Below are positions 35,600-47,789 of a stretch of DNA of 64,000 bases, one piece after another. The notes beneath the pieces were generated by a model. It did not search any database and had not been told where the DNA came from. It saw only the letters and a list, made by a program, of their open reading frames with translations. This DNA comes from Nymphaea colorata. Taxonomy: Eukaryota > Streptophyta > Magnoliopsida > Nymphaeales > Nymphaeaceae. Both the position numbers and the translations under genes were made by a program. The first letter of the stretch is position 1, and each line of letters starts with the position of its first letter. The stretch spans positions 5,279,503 to 5,343,502 of the forward strand of contig NC_045143.1 in the NCBI RefSeq assembly GCF_008831285.2. The letters are read 5' to 3'.

Positions 35600-38500
35600 T
35601 CACTTCAAGAACAATCGAACGCCTTCTCTTAGATCTTCCATAGTGATTGTCGTTAGACTCTCAACATCTGTGCAGGCAAGATCGAGTCTCAGGTCCAAAT
35701 TTTCCCTCGCGTTCGTGAGCATGGGATCAACGATCCCCCCATTCATCTCCCTCCGCTGTTTTTCAGTGGTTTCCTTTTCTAGTAAAATAGCCAAATTCTC
35801 AATCCCACATAACGGGTGCAACTTGAAGCCATACAGAGAGCTATCTACAACCTGGTGCTTCATTTTAATATGAACAATTTCTGCCAGCTCCCTCGTGTTG
35901 AAGTCACTAAAACAGAAGATTTTGGTCACCCTTCTGGTGAAACCTTCATTTGCACTAATCACCCGCTTCATTGGCTCACTATAACCCGCAAATATCACAA
36001 CAATTTTTCCACAGTCCATAACTGACATAATCTCCTCCAGAGCCTCCAGCCCATAGTCTTTGTCGTCAGATTTCTGAGCAGGAATCAACCTGTACGCCTC
36101 ATCAACAAATAGAATCCCTCCCATCGCCTCTGTGATCTACAGCACAATGTCAAGACTCTTCTGTGAGTTCCACTGAAAATATTCCAGAAAACCATGGGCA
36201 AACACAAGGTAAGAATACCACCAAAGAAAAGGATGTAACGAAGGTTTGTTAATACTCTTTAACAGATGCGGCAATTTTTACATCAGACATGGCTTAAGCA
36301 TGATTTTCCTTGTATTTGAAGACTTGGTTAATATTACTACAAGGATACAACGCGGCAGGAGATCCACATAAAAACAATCACAGCTTCTGATATAAGATCC
36401 ACAAGTTTTCAGTTTAACATCATATGTGAAAGTAATTGCCGCTTAACGTGGTTATCCAGTAAGACCACAACATAAGGCACTTCAGATGCGTGAAAATTTG
36501 GAGGTCACTAGTCAATAACTTAGTTCAGAATCTTCAGATAATAAATTGTAGCAAATCATAGTGCCAACAGGTAGAGCTCTTTGTCCACTCGCAAGTATAT
36601 GCAGGAGCTTAGTTAAGTGTATACCTTTCTTCTGGTCTTCGGTCCAGTGTGGCCAACAAACTCTCCAACAAGGTCTGTCCTCTGTACTTCAGTCACATGA
36701 TCCGTAGGCAGGATGCCCATCCGATGCAGCAGCTTTCCAAGGATCCGAGCAACCATAGTTTTACCTGTTAACATAGAGATTATGTCATTTCCCAATTGCA
36801 AAAGCTTCACAAGCAAGGACTTGGACTCATTTTCCACATGCAGAAGCTTCATATGAAGGAGTTGTACTAAAAAATTCATCCACTTTCACCAATGGACAGT
36901 AAAAGGCTTTTAATTTTTGAAACTAGAACAGCCTCCGTATACAAGGCAACGATGCACCAGAAATTTCTGAAAGCAAGGAACAAAAGGTATACATATCCAA
37001 AGATGAACATCAATGATGCAAATCAAGGTAAATGCTTGTATACGTGTGAGGTTTATTAAAAATGAGTTTGATTACAAAATGATTGGATACTGGTTCTCAA
37101 ACTGCTAGTATTTGTTTTTGTCACACTTGATTAGCTATCCCTTGACTTTTTGAGGATTCAAAACATCTTTGCAAAGTTTAAGAACACATAAATAAATAAT
37201 GCAGATGATAATATTTAACATGGCTTGGTTGATAAAAGAATCGTTTAGCAACAGACCAGAAAATGACCTAGTGAGTAATATAATAGCGTAACAGAGTATA
37301 TGATGTTAGCAGAGTTGTTCAATATAACAAATGGAAAATATATCAATCAAACAAGCTGGAAATTCTGAACGATTATTCATAAAGAATTTATTTGTAATCC
37401 AGGAAAATGGTTAATAAAAAAAATCAAGCACGAGAATCATATAAAGAATAAGACCAATAAAATTTTGATTGAATTATCATCTTCTGAATCTGCACAACTC
37501 AATGATCTCAAATCGGGGCAAGGAAGAGGGCTAAATCCACGGAGTAAAGAACAAAAAATGTATGTTTCATGGAAACAGAGTTGTACCTGTTCCTGGGTTG
37601 CCAAGAAAAGCCATATGGGGGAGCCTCCTTGCAGCTACTTTCAGCCCTAGAGCTCGTCTCCTTTCATCTAGAAGCATTCCTTTGGCCCATTTCCGCAACT
37701 GCAGCTTCAGGTCATTTAGCCCAACAAGAGTTGATAATTCAACTTCCAGTTCCGCCATCTTGGCTTCTGCTTCATTACATGCTTCAATGGCCTTTCTTTT
37801 GCGCTGCTCTTCAATATGAAACCTAATAAGTTGTTGTACCTTCTCTGTACCTGGGACTTGTAAAAGATGATCTAGCGGAGTCTTTCCTTCCTGCAAAAAC
37901 AGTGTCACATTAGTATCTCCTACAAAACAAAACCAACTGGCAGAATTTCCTTCTTAAAAGTAGTAGGTCATACATTATCAGTAGCACTACAATCTGCATT
38001 GTACGTGAGCAACGCCTCCACAGTTGCAGAGTCTTTTGATTGAAGAGAATGCCAAACAGCTAGATGCAATGGAGTCATTCCATTCTGTAAAATTCACATG
38101 GTCAATTAGGAAGCCCACTATGAGAATCACTGACAAGATTGCCAGCTTGTTCGTCCTTCAGAACAACAATGATGGATGATGACGATGAGAACAACTACAA
38201 ACAAGGATAATGACCATAAACAGTAGTAGCAATGGCGATAATAATGACTAGAAACCAATAAACAAACATATCGTCCACTAGATGACTGAAAACCTATCAT
38301 CAATATGAACCTTGACTCAACTTTAAGGCGAAGGGATTGAAACAGCTAACATATTTGTCAAGGATGAAACCAACCAAAACATGCTCCTAAATGTGCTTTG
38401 GTCTGGTAATGAGCATTCTGATACAGAATCCTGCACAATTCTACCAGATAACTTGCAAAAATATGCTTAAAATCAATAATTGCTCAATAGAGCCGCTAGA

Positions 38501-38996
38501 ATCTTATGAATTACCACATAGATAATTTTCTTATAAAGATAGACACCCAACAAATAACAAATTGCATGAAAAAAGCTGATGCAGAAATTACTTTGGCCTT
38601 GACTTCCAGAGGCATGCCATGATCTAGAAGCAAACGAACCACTTCAGTGCAGCCGTTCTTCGCCGCTACATGTAAAGGGGTTTCTCCATACTGCAAAAGG
38701 GAAAAAAGTTTGTTCACAACAATTGTATTTCCAAAAGGGCAACTGTAGATCTTGATGAGCACAATAGTGAACATGACAAAGCAGATCATGTACCATGTTT
38801 AGAGCTTCCAGATCTGCCTTTTCAGGCTCCATGATATCGAGAAGATACCTCACAACCTCAATCCTGTTACAGGAGGCAGCAGCATGAAGCGGTGTTTGAG
38901 ATATCTGCAATGAGAAATGCCAACATAAAATATGTCATTAAGAACTATGCTGGCCAAAGGAAATACCAGAAAAGAACATGAAACGCCAGATTAGAT

Positions 38997-39035
<39 letters not shown>

Positions 39036-39394
39036 ATATGCAGATCGAGTACAAGAAGGCAATCAAAAGGAAATAAAGAAAACAACATAAACCGCCTCGC
39101 TTTCAAAACAAAAGGATCTCAGAGAAACAGATTGCTCCGAATTCGTTATCTGAACGAAACAGAAGGAAAGCAAGAGAGGAGCATTACGACGGAGTTTCGG
39201 GCGTTGATAAGGTCAGGAGCCTGCTGCAGCAGGGACTGAAGGCTGTAGAGATCTCCCGCCTGAGCGTACGAGTGAACGGTCGTTTCCACCGACGCTCCAT
39301 TCCGCACTGCCTTCTTTCCTCTCAATCGACGCAGATCATCAGCGGAGGCGTGCCCGTTCTCTGCCATTGTCTCCGCGCGCCCATTCACCGCCAT
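35600..39394 (-). CDS. Ankyrin-repeat plus CbxX/CfxQ-type AAA ATPase, 502 residues
   Basis: AAA ATPase of the CbxX/CfxQ type behind an N-terminal ankyrin array, a plant gene family with no settled function; bacterial and plastid CbbX remodel Rubisco, but that role is not implied here. Exons: 39188-39394, 38794-38904, 38592-38690, 37974-38084, 37587-37890, 36625-36764, 35600-36136; sum 1,509 nt. Ankyrin units QTPLHAAASCN, ETPLHVAAKNG, MTPLHLAVWHS and KTPLDHLLQV begin at about residues 71, 108, 141 and 178; the middle units are one exon each (111, 99, 111 nt, all phase 0). A charged helix (about 197-225) leads to the ATPase: Walker A GNPGTGKT (about 272-279, split by intron 5), Walker B GGILFVDEA, then KIVVIFAGYSEPMKRVI and GFTRRV. 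The frame is open further upstream to 39685 but has no ATG before 39394, so that start is used. No clear transit peptide. Confidence 0.93.
39001..39030. repeat. (AG)15 microsatellite in intron 1 of the CbxX-type gene
   Basis: Thirty bases of perfect AG dinucleotide repeat within the first intron of the ankyrin/AAA gene. Confidence 0.95.
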
Positions 39395-40816
39395 CGCCTT
39401 CCGTTTAAGAGACAGCGAAGGCGAGAAAGACGGAACCAGGGTAGAAGAAGATTCAGACAAAGAGGAGGAAGAAGCCAGCAGTCCCTCTTTCCGAAGAGCC
39501 TCAGAAAAAACAGAAAGCCTCAGCTGGTGGTGGCGATGAGGTGCCCCGCGCTGCTGGTAACGTAGGTATTTGAACAGTTCTTGGGGAAGGGAGGGGCTGA
39601 ACCCTGCCGAGCGCCAACTACTGCGACACAGCGACCCAACACCGAATGCACCGCTCTTCTTGTGGTGGCCCTCCGCCGGCCCCAATGAGTCAGTACCCCT
39701 TCCTTATTAATGACCCGTCAAGACCAGAAGAGAGAGAGAGAGACTCCCCACCCCTTTCTACTGGACCAAATTAGCTAAGGGGAGAGACTACAGAAAGAGA
39801 GGGAAAACGAATGGACGACGAAGACCCAAGAGCGCGTGTCTATTTCTCTCTCTTTCTCTCACACGGATGCTCAGTCACAAGCAGCCCACCTTTTTTCTTT
39901 GTGATCTGTCACTAACAGGGACGATGACAGCGCCGACAAACATGGCCCCACTAACAAGGAAAAGCTTGAGCGGCCATTTCGGGGATGCCATGAAGGGCAG
40001 CTCTGCAACTTTCATCATCCACAGGAACTGTCGGTGAAATTTAAGAAAATCACCACATTAACAGCAAAATAAGTAAACAAATAATATTGCTTGGTTGTTC
40101 CTGAATCTCAAATATTTATTCCAAAGTTTCCAACCTTCTTGCAGATTTTGACCACCCAAGAAACGCGTCCTGCCACTGGCCAGAAGCGTTTCCCAGAAGC
40201 AAGCAATGTAGCCAACTACATTAATGCAATTCAGGCTTCTAGAAAACGTATACGGAAAGGAGATGAGAGAGTGGTAACCAGGTGTACATGCCTAACTAGA
40301 AAACTGTGTGCCCCTTTGTCTGCATCGAGAAGTCCTCTTTGATTCAGCTTCCTCGGTTCAAAGGCTTCAGACAAAGTATGAACGATAAATCATGAGAGCG
40401 AAACAACCCACTAGGAGGAAATTGTATAATTCTATTTGCATTGTATTGTTTTTATTTATATTGTGAAATTGATAATTCATTGTGCTTCAGAAAGATTTTG
40501 GGGTTTTTCTTGCGTATAATTTTAAAAAATGAGAAGTTTTATTATATTCTGTAAATGATGCCACGCCTTTCATAAAACTGTCAAGCGAGAGTTTGAAATG
40601 AATTTCTATTAACTTGAGAATGGAAGAGGGTAGCTGGAATGTTTCTTTTTATCTTGCCAATGTTTTAGCTTGCAATCATTATTTTTCAAGTTGCAGAAAT
40701 TTATTTTGTGTCTTTGTTTGTTAGTTCGACAAAAAAGTATCCCTGCTTAACATAAAACGCCTGCCCTCTAAAAATTATAAACAAAAGATAGACTTGAAGT
40801 GAAAGGAAAAAAAATC

Positions 40817-40890
<74 letters not shown>

Positions 40891-42478
40891 CTAATTCTAT
40901 AGCTAGATAGCTAGAGATTTCATTGAAGGAAAAACAAGTATACAACTTTGTAATAAAGTGTATTAACATTCTTTACAGATAAAATTGGAATGGTATAACA
41001 AGTGCATTAAAGCTTTTGGATGGATAGAAACATGAGGCTCAAGTCTTATGGCTTATTTGTGACTTGCACTTAAAAAAAAAAAATTATAAAAAAGCCAATG
41101 CTAGGATGCTGGATACCGGATAGTTGTTGGATGAGCAAACTTTTTTAAAAAACAAAAAAATATAAAAAAATCAATGCTCCTGGATGACAGAATGACTAAA
41201 ATTTTAAGTTGCATCAACAAAGAACCTATAAATAGTCCGAAAGCCATTATAAACCATAGCTCCATCTTAAATCATCTCTGTTTAATATGACTATTTTCGA
41301 ATCATAAACTATTGTAATCATACTCATATTATCATTTTAGAAAGTCGGTCGTGGCACCAACCATCAAGTTTTAAGAGAACAATGTTACTAGAAAATTTGG
41401 GCAACATAACACAGAATTGTGATCAATGGCTCAGCCATAAATTTTTAGCCGTGGAAACATTAAAAAACTTTGTTTTGTATCCATGGAGGCACCCCATATA
41501 GCTGGAGAGAGCCCTCCATCTCTGTGGGGGCAGCTGCCTGCACATGCCTACACTGAGCTCCGCTCTGCTCCTCCGCCAGTGTCTGACGCTGCCCACTGGG
41601 ATTGTAACTTGATTTATGGTATAACCATATCTATCTTCGCCACTTGTTGTAACTTGATTCATGATTTTCTACCACCGGAGATTTAATGTTCGAAACACTT
41701 TCAATAACTCTTCCTAAGGAAGCATCACTGCATTATTAAATTGAAAAATAATGTGTATAAACGAGAAAATAAGTGAATGAATTGAAAAAAAAAAAACTAG
41801 TTGGTTCTATTGAATGACAAATAGAGCAGAGGAACGAGAAAATTGCAGCATTTATATAGAATCTAGAGGCCATTTTGGCGCGGAAGACCTGACTTCACGG
41901 CTTTAATCTCAAGGAGTTAGCAGTAAAACTAACCAAAAGGGTTTACTATAGTTTCGAAAAAAGAAATCATTTGTCAATTGTAGATTAGGTAACCCCAATC
42001 AATGAATTTATGCAATATGAACGCCATGAGCTGGCCACATGCGGGGTTCCCATTCTCCGGTTCGTGCTTTTAATTGATTTGGTTTTTTTTATTCAACACT
42101 TTGTGTAATATGAATTAGAAGTTCAAATCATTTTAGCTTCTTATTAAAAAAAACGGACATTTTGGAAATATTACATTTTTGGCTTTCCATCTTTTGTCTG
42201 GCCACAAAATAAGGGCATTTTGGTCATTTCACGCTTCAGAATAAATAAGCATCCGTCAATCATTATATATTTTATGCTTCCTTCTGATTGAAGGCACCTC
42301 AAGATAAAACTACACGCTTGCTTTTCTTCAGATCCTGCATGATCGATCTGGAGGAAGTCAATATTTTTTCTAAACAATGTTGAGAACAAGAGAGAATATG
42401 TCTAATTTTACTTATTTCATTCTAAAAGTGGGATGGAGTTTTTTATTATAAGGTGAATCGGGAAGTTTTCATCCTATA
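39395..42478. other. Gene-poor region upstream of the CbxX-type gene
   Basis: The first 500 bp are the promoter and leader of the ankyrin/AAA gene, with GA/CT runs at about 39728-39745 and 39845-39870. Beyond that it is AT-rich with a long (TA)n tract and a small GC-rich island at 41480-41610. No gene or classifiable transposon was recognised. Confidence 0.6.
40821..40887. repeat. (AT)n microsatellite, about 67 bp
   Basis: Perfect AT dinucleotide run. Likely hypervariable. Confidence 0.97.
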
Positions 42479-43183
42479 AGGTTGTGTTTGGATACACCGC
42501 TTGGAAAAATGGATTTTGTTAAAACCTGGTTTTGAGAAAACCAATTTTTTTTTTTATGTGTTTCAAACACCCGGTTTTAGTGTCTGAATAACATGATAAA
42601 AACCAGGTTTTCACTATTGAAAACCTGGTTTTTGTTTGGATGACAAATCCTACATAACAAGGGGGAAATTGTTTGATTAAATTTCTAGATAGACTAACAT
42701 CAAGGAAATTAAAAAATGGGGCATTAAGGTCAAAACCTTCATTATCTTAAACAATTAAATGAAAAATAAGAACATATCAAAAGTTTAAAAATCAAAATCC
42801 CGCTTTCTGTTACATTTGCACAAATGTCGGAGGAAGAATGGGAAGGCAAGCCTCAATCACTAAAAACATGGAAAAGAGAGAGAGAGAGAGGAGAAGGAAA
42901 AATATGCCGGAGAAAGAAATGAAGAGCTCTATATCCAAAATATAAGAAAAAAGGTCAAAATTGATTCTTTTTTTGTCCACAGATCAAGCACAAGTGGATC
43001 ATATCACGACTAACTGATCTTGTTGAATCAGTCAGACCAACTTTAGGGCTATGACCCCATTTCACAAGTAACAAAGGTGCCAATATGGTGGATCTGGATG
43101 TTCTTCATGAGGGAATAGATTTGCAGACAGAAGGAATCCTCCAAACATCTGCTAAAGAACAGAACCCAAAAGCACAAAACTAC

Positions 43184-43345
43184 CTGCTATAGAAGCAAGG
43201 GTCATGTCATCAGAGTATCCACCATCTCGAAGAGAAGTAACCAACCCATGTCTGTCATTCCTGAAATCATCTGCAAGCATTTGAGCAGGGTACGTTCCAG
43301 TTAAATTTGTCGCTGATTGAAATATATCATCAGCCTTTCTATTTC
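43184..43345 (-). pseudogene. Unrecognised exon-like fragment
   Basis: A 162 nt minus-strand segment, open in one frame, flanked by an acceptor-like GATGCTATAG and a donor-like CAG/GTAGTT. It encodes about 54 residues beginning NRKADDIFQSATNLTG and containing FRNDRHGLVTSLRDGGYSDD, which reads like real protein rather than random ORF. I do not recognise the family. No neighbouring exon was found on either side, so a captured or relict exon is more likely than a working gene. Confidence 0.35.
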
Positions 43346-44809
43346 CTATAGCATCAAAAAGCAGTAAGAAAATTACCATCATGCACCCTCCCCATAATAA
43401 GAATGTTCTTCCATCAGTAGCAAATTCCATTGAACAAGTTTGCAAGTGTCATATTTCAATATTAGCCAGGAGTGTGTCATTTACAGAGCTTGTGGAAATA
43501 AGCATATGAATCCATTAACTTTCATTTGATGAAGCTCCACTAAACCCAACTCTAAGCACTATCAGTTATATGCGAATAATCACATGCACCTACAAAATAA
43601 TTTATATTTTTAAAGTGTTAGAACCATAAAAAAGAACTTGTGCAATCTGAGAGTCACCCAAGAGTAAACGATAGAGCCTAAGATGAAGACAATGGACAGA
43701 ACATGTGCCAACCGCAGAAAATTGAAGTTCATGGTTGGGAACTTGAACTGACCCTACAGTTAAGAGCCAGTGCAAGTCCCACCATCAGTCTTCAGCAAAA
43801 ACATCTACAATTTGTCACTTCATCACGTTGCCTATTACACAAAAGAAGGGATGTGGAAGGGCATCTAAGAGTTTCTAGTGTTGGCCAGATGGAGTCTTCC
43901 ATATGAGAAGTTGGGAATGAATGATGATTGGCAACCATGATGAAAGCAAGCAAGCCCCCTCGCTGATTATTAATTTATACCAGAGTTTGGAAACATCACC
44001 AGAATTTCCACAGCCGATGTTCCCAAGAGGAAGTGCAGATTTGCCCCAGCGATCGAGAGTAAAAAATTGAATGATCTGTGTGAACTAGAAAATGCCTATT
44101 AGCTGCTGAGAGCATGAAGCCCCAATTTGTCTAGCTTCAGCCCATTCCACCATCATCACGACAACCGCTTTTTTCACAACTATGACTGCCAATTAATCAT
44201 TTTATAGAATGTCAAGCACATTCTTTTACCTGCTAATTGAATGATTACCTTGACATGTTTATCTACCTTCTTTTGCATGCAAACTATGTTTCATCAGTTG
44301 CAGAGCAATTCACTCGGTTGTAGGCACACCATACCCAACCACGGGAATCTTTATGACAAGGAAGCGTTTGGATGCAGCACCCTACCTAATATTGGACTGT
44401 GAACTACGATGAAATTTCCAAAACGTATCTACAACAATTCCCCTGCGCTTCTATGCTGATAATCATGAGCATAGTCATCGGCATACTAACACAGATACCA
44501 ACATTCTTAATGGCTGGATGGTTCTTGGATCTCACCCCAAGGAGATCGCGAAGGCAGCTGCAACTAAATCGATTTAAACTCATATTCCCAATCAAACACT
44601 TATCGCCAGTATAGAAGAAGTAATATAGTTGGACCGGAAACATTACCATCAAGAAAATTTTACCGTCAAAATGAAAGAAACACTGTTCACCCAAACCACC
44701 GCCTACTCCAGTTTCAGAACGAGCTCAACAGAGTAGGGGAATAATGGAAAGAGAATTCCATACCGATCATAGCGTGCTTAAAGGCCTTTTTTCCTCATTG
44801 ATGCAGTAG

Positions 44810-44940
44810 ATCCAACAATGGCATAAAATTGGGGTGCCTGAGCTGCTCGAGCCTGCCCATCTCGTAAGAAGTTGCTTCTCCGAAAATGGGCAATCCGGAA
44901 GACGTTTGATTGCGAATGCCAACCCATCATATACAGCAAC
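44810..44940 (-). pseudogene. Receptor-like kinase fragment (BIR-type LRR-RLK), broken
   Basis: Minus-strand translation gives YDGLAFAIKRLPDCPFSEKQ, then, after a one-base frame change, YEMGRLEQLRHPNFMPLL, then a stop. The AIKRL lysine, SEKQ and RL.QLRHPN..PLL strings match the N-lobe of LRR receptor-like kinases of the BIR kind. The glycine loop and everything after the fifth strand are absent, so this is a short, decayed piece inside the 42479-45112 block. Non-functional. Confidence 0.6.
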
Positions 44941-45345
44941 GCCTTTTAGATAGCACCAGTTCTATTCGACAAGATGATGCAGTCGAACAGCAGCGAAGGG
45001 CAGGCACTGGAGACTCAAGCCGACGTTTGAAAACCAGGTTTTTACGATACTGGGTTTCCGAGAAACCCGGTATCATCAGTATCCGAACACCCCACAAACG
45101 GGGTTTCGAAGGCAAAACAACCTCTCAAACCTATTTTTTTGAGGAGCTATCCATTATGAGTGTGTTTGACAGCCTCAGATCAGATCTGATCTAAAGCTGA
45201 TTCGAAATCCTCTTATGTAAGATTTACAGATCAAACAATCACCAATTTTATCACTATATAAAAAGGAAGATTTAAGATCCTTATTCCATATGCAAAGCTT
45301 CATATTTTAGAATGGGAGGGAGACTCAACCTCAAATCCTCATACC

Positions 45346-45590
45346 TAAGACTGGGCATTGGGCCATGAGAAAAAGGGACCTGGACCGACCTGATAAGTTA
45401 TTGGGTTGGCCCGGTTGGGCCCAATAAAGGCCCGACGGTTGTTTTTATTTTATTTTATTATATATATATAATATTTTATTATAATTAATTATAATTATAT
45501 ATTATTTTATATTAAAAATATTTTTAAATTTAATTGGGTCGAGCCCGGGCTCAGGTTTCCCAAGTCAGACCGGCCCGATGTCCAGACTTA
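45346..45590. mobile_element. MITE-like inverted-repeat element, copy B
   Basis: About 245 bp and the best preserved of three copies. Left end TAAGACTGGGCATTGGGCC; right end read in reverse TAAGTCTGGACATCGGGCC. The AT-rich core contains TATATATAATATTTTATTAT. No coding capacity. Confidence 0.65.
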
Positions 45591-45848
45591 CAAACCTGAG
45601 TAGGGATGGAAAGAGCCCACTCTTTGAAACATTGAGTCGTTGAAATTTGGTGAACTTGGGTCCAGTTATATGGAGTAGCCTCATGAGATTCGGGTTACTG
45701 CTCCATAGTCAATTGAAAATTTGTTAACAATATATTTAGTGTTCTACAGAAACAAAATTTCTGACTCCACTCATAGACCTGAGATTCCCAATAACCATTA
45801 GATCACCTTCTTTTCACATCTATGGTAAACAAACGTCCTTTGTGTCGT

Positions 45849-45918
45849 CCATGCTTAATTAGTTCTATAAAGAGCTATATCGACCATGCTTAATTGGTTC
45901 TATAAAGAGCTATATTCC
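45849..45918. repeat. Tandem duplication, two 35 bp units
   Basis: CCATGCTTAATTAGTTCTAT and the following AAAGAGCTATAT recur after 35 bases with one substitution. Confidence 0.85.
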
Positions 45919-46927
45919 ACTGTGACGTCCGTTTACTTCCAATTTTTTAAACTTAAGACAACAACGGATCTCATGCCATGCTCATTTTTTTCTTTTTCGA
46001 TCAACAAGAGCATTAAAAATTAATATGATTCATTGTTTAAATAGATAAAGCATTTTGAATTAATTAAAGCTATAGAAATTGAGCAGTGTAATTAGACCAC
46101 AACATTTTGTAGTCCAATTATGCAAATGAGCTTACTTTTTGAAAGTTCAATCATTAGAAAACACTATGGATATCAACGTTTTTCCATTAGTGGCCGTTTT
46201 GACAATAATTTTCTTGATCATGTAAGGACTAAGTGATAGAGCATAACGAGGCAAGTACAAGAAACAACTTTATTTGGTTGTTTAGTGCACTTCAATGCAG
46301 TCGTCTCCAGTTAGAATTTGATTGGGATCACAAGGATACGCTTTATGAAGAAAATGAATTTGAACCAATCTTTTCAGGAAGAGGTAATTAATGGCACATA
46401 CGGTTGATGTGCGATGTGGTGTGGTGAATCTTAACTGTTTGGCAGAGATTGCAGAAGTGATGGTAGTGACCGAGAAACACACTGTGTTTCATTTACTTTA
46501 TTTGGTTATTAACTTAGTTTTGACTCCAGCAGTTGCAACTGTAAGTTTTGGCGAGAATGCACACAGAAAGAAGTTAAGGACTCAACAATGTAGTCAAAGG
46601 GAGATGAATGGATGAACGATTACTCCATTACCTACATCCAACATCATATGTTTGATTCTTACAGTCAACGACGAAACAATTGTTCATCCATTGAAGAAGA
46701 CAATGTCTTTCACACAAGGTACGCATTGAATTTGAGTTTTCTCCAGACATTGGTGGTTTAATTTTATCAGTAATTTTTCCGTTGTTGTTGCTCATTCATG
46801 TGCACCATAATATTTAATTTTGTATTGGTCTGTGCATACAAATGCATTTTCATAGTAGTTCCAGCGCGTTAGATAACTCAATAACATTTTAATAATCAAT
46901 GTGCACACCCATGGAAAAATTGTGAGC

Positions 46928-46929
<2 letters not shown>

Positions 46930-46968
<39 letters not shown>
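46930..46968. repeat. (TA)n microsatellite, about 39 bp
   Basis: Perfect TA run in intergenic DNA. Confidence 0.95.
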
Positions 46969-46972
<4 letters not shown>

Positions 46973-47789
46973 CAAAATATGTCAAATATAACTCAATCGT
47001 TGAGTTGTGATTCTCTTTGTTGTCGAGTAGAAAAGTGGATTGGTGAGAATGGTGCAGTTAGTTATAAAGTGGATGTTGGGCGAATATAAATATAAAAAGT
47101 GGATGTTGGGCGAATAAAGGTGCAGTTAGCAAGAATGGTGGATCTAATGGATATATAGTAGTCCAAAGTTGCGATGATCTTGGATCTAGATGGATTACAC
47201 AGCTCATCGTGAATATTTCTTTGTAAATGATGTACTACATATACCAAGGAATTGCTGTAAATGTAAAATGAAGGGACTCAATTCTCTTTCCATTATTCTC
47301 ATTAGCGTGTCTTAAACGAGTTGTTCATAACCTCATTCCACATTGGATGCACTGAAGAATAGTGGAAACTGCATTTTCTGCTTGGTTGTGTGTATTACTT
47401 TTTTCCAAAATAAGTGTTGAACCCAAAGTACATCATCCAATATATCTTTCTTCAAACTGTTCTGATACCACTATAACAACCCGACCCATTCCTGGGCTCG
47501 GGCCCTTGGTTCAACGGATCCCAACCCGCCACCTAGCAGTTTCGGTTTCAATCTCAAAAAAACTAGGAACCAAAACCATCATATAATTAATGACCTCCCT
47601 TTATAAGACCTTGAATATCTCTCACAATCTTCGATACATGACTAAACTAACTTCTGAAGTGTTACATCAAGTGTCACACTATATGGCCTCCAGAAACACA
47701 GTCACATGCATGAATACATTAGTTGAAAGAGATGACCTGTTAACCTGGTGAAGCGACTGTTCCCAAAGAAATTTATGATAAACTAAGAG

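Larger units (their letters stand above)
42479..45112. mobile_element. Possible gene-fragment-carrying transposon-like block
   Basis: Left end includes GTGTTTGGATAC followed about 40 bases later by TTAAAACCTGGTTTTG. The right end, read on the minus strand, includes GTGTTCGGATAC followed about 45 bases later by TAAAAACCTGGTTTTC, so the two ends resemble diverged inverted repeats. Between them lie a broken receptor-kinase fragment (44810-44940) and an exon-like segment with splice-site-like borders (43184-43345). Capture of unrelated gene pieces between inverted ends is the hallmark of Pack-type elements, but no target-site duplication was confirmed and there is no transposase. Each end could instead belong to a separate small element. 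Confidence 0.35.
45113..47789. other. AT-rich intergenic DNA with small repeats
   Basis: No gene recognised. It contains MITE-like copy B (45346-45590), a 35 bp tandem duplication (45849-45918), a (TA)n run (46930-46968) and a short repeat of GTGGATGTTGGGCGAATA (47071-47116). Confidence 0.65.

Noticed and set aside
39395-39685. In-frame N-terminal extension of the CbxX-type protein
   Set aside because: The frame is open but has no ATG; only a TTG at 39685. The family start aligns near 39394.
41480-41610. GC-rich island as an exon or LTR
   Set aside because: Six-frame reading shows no known domain and no paired terminal repeat was found.
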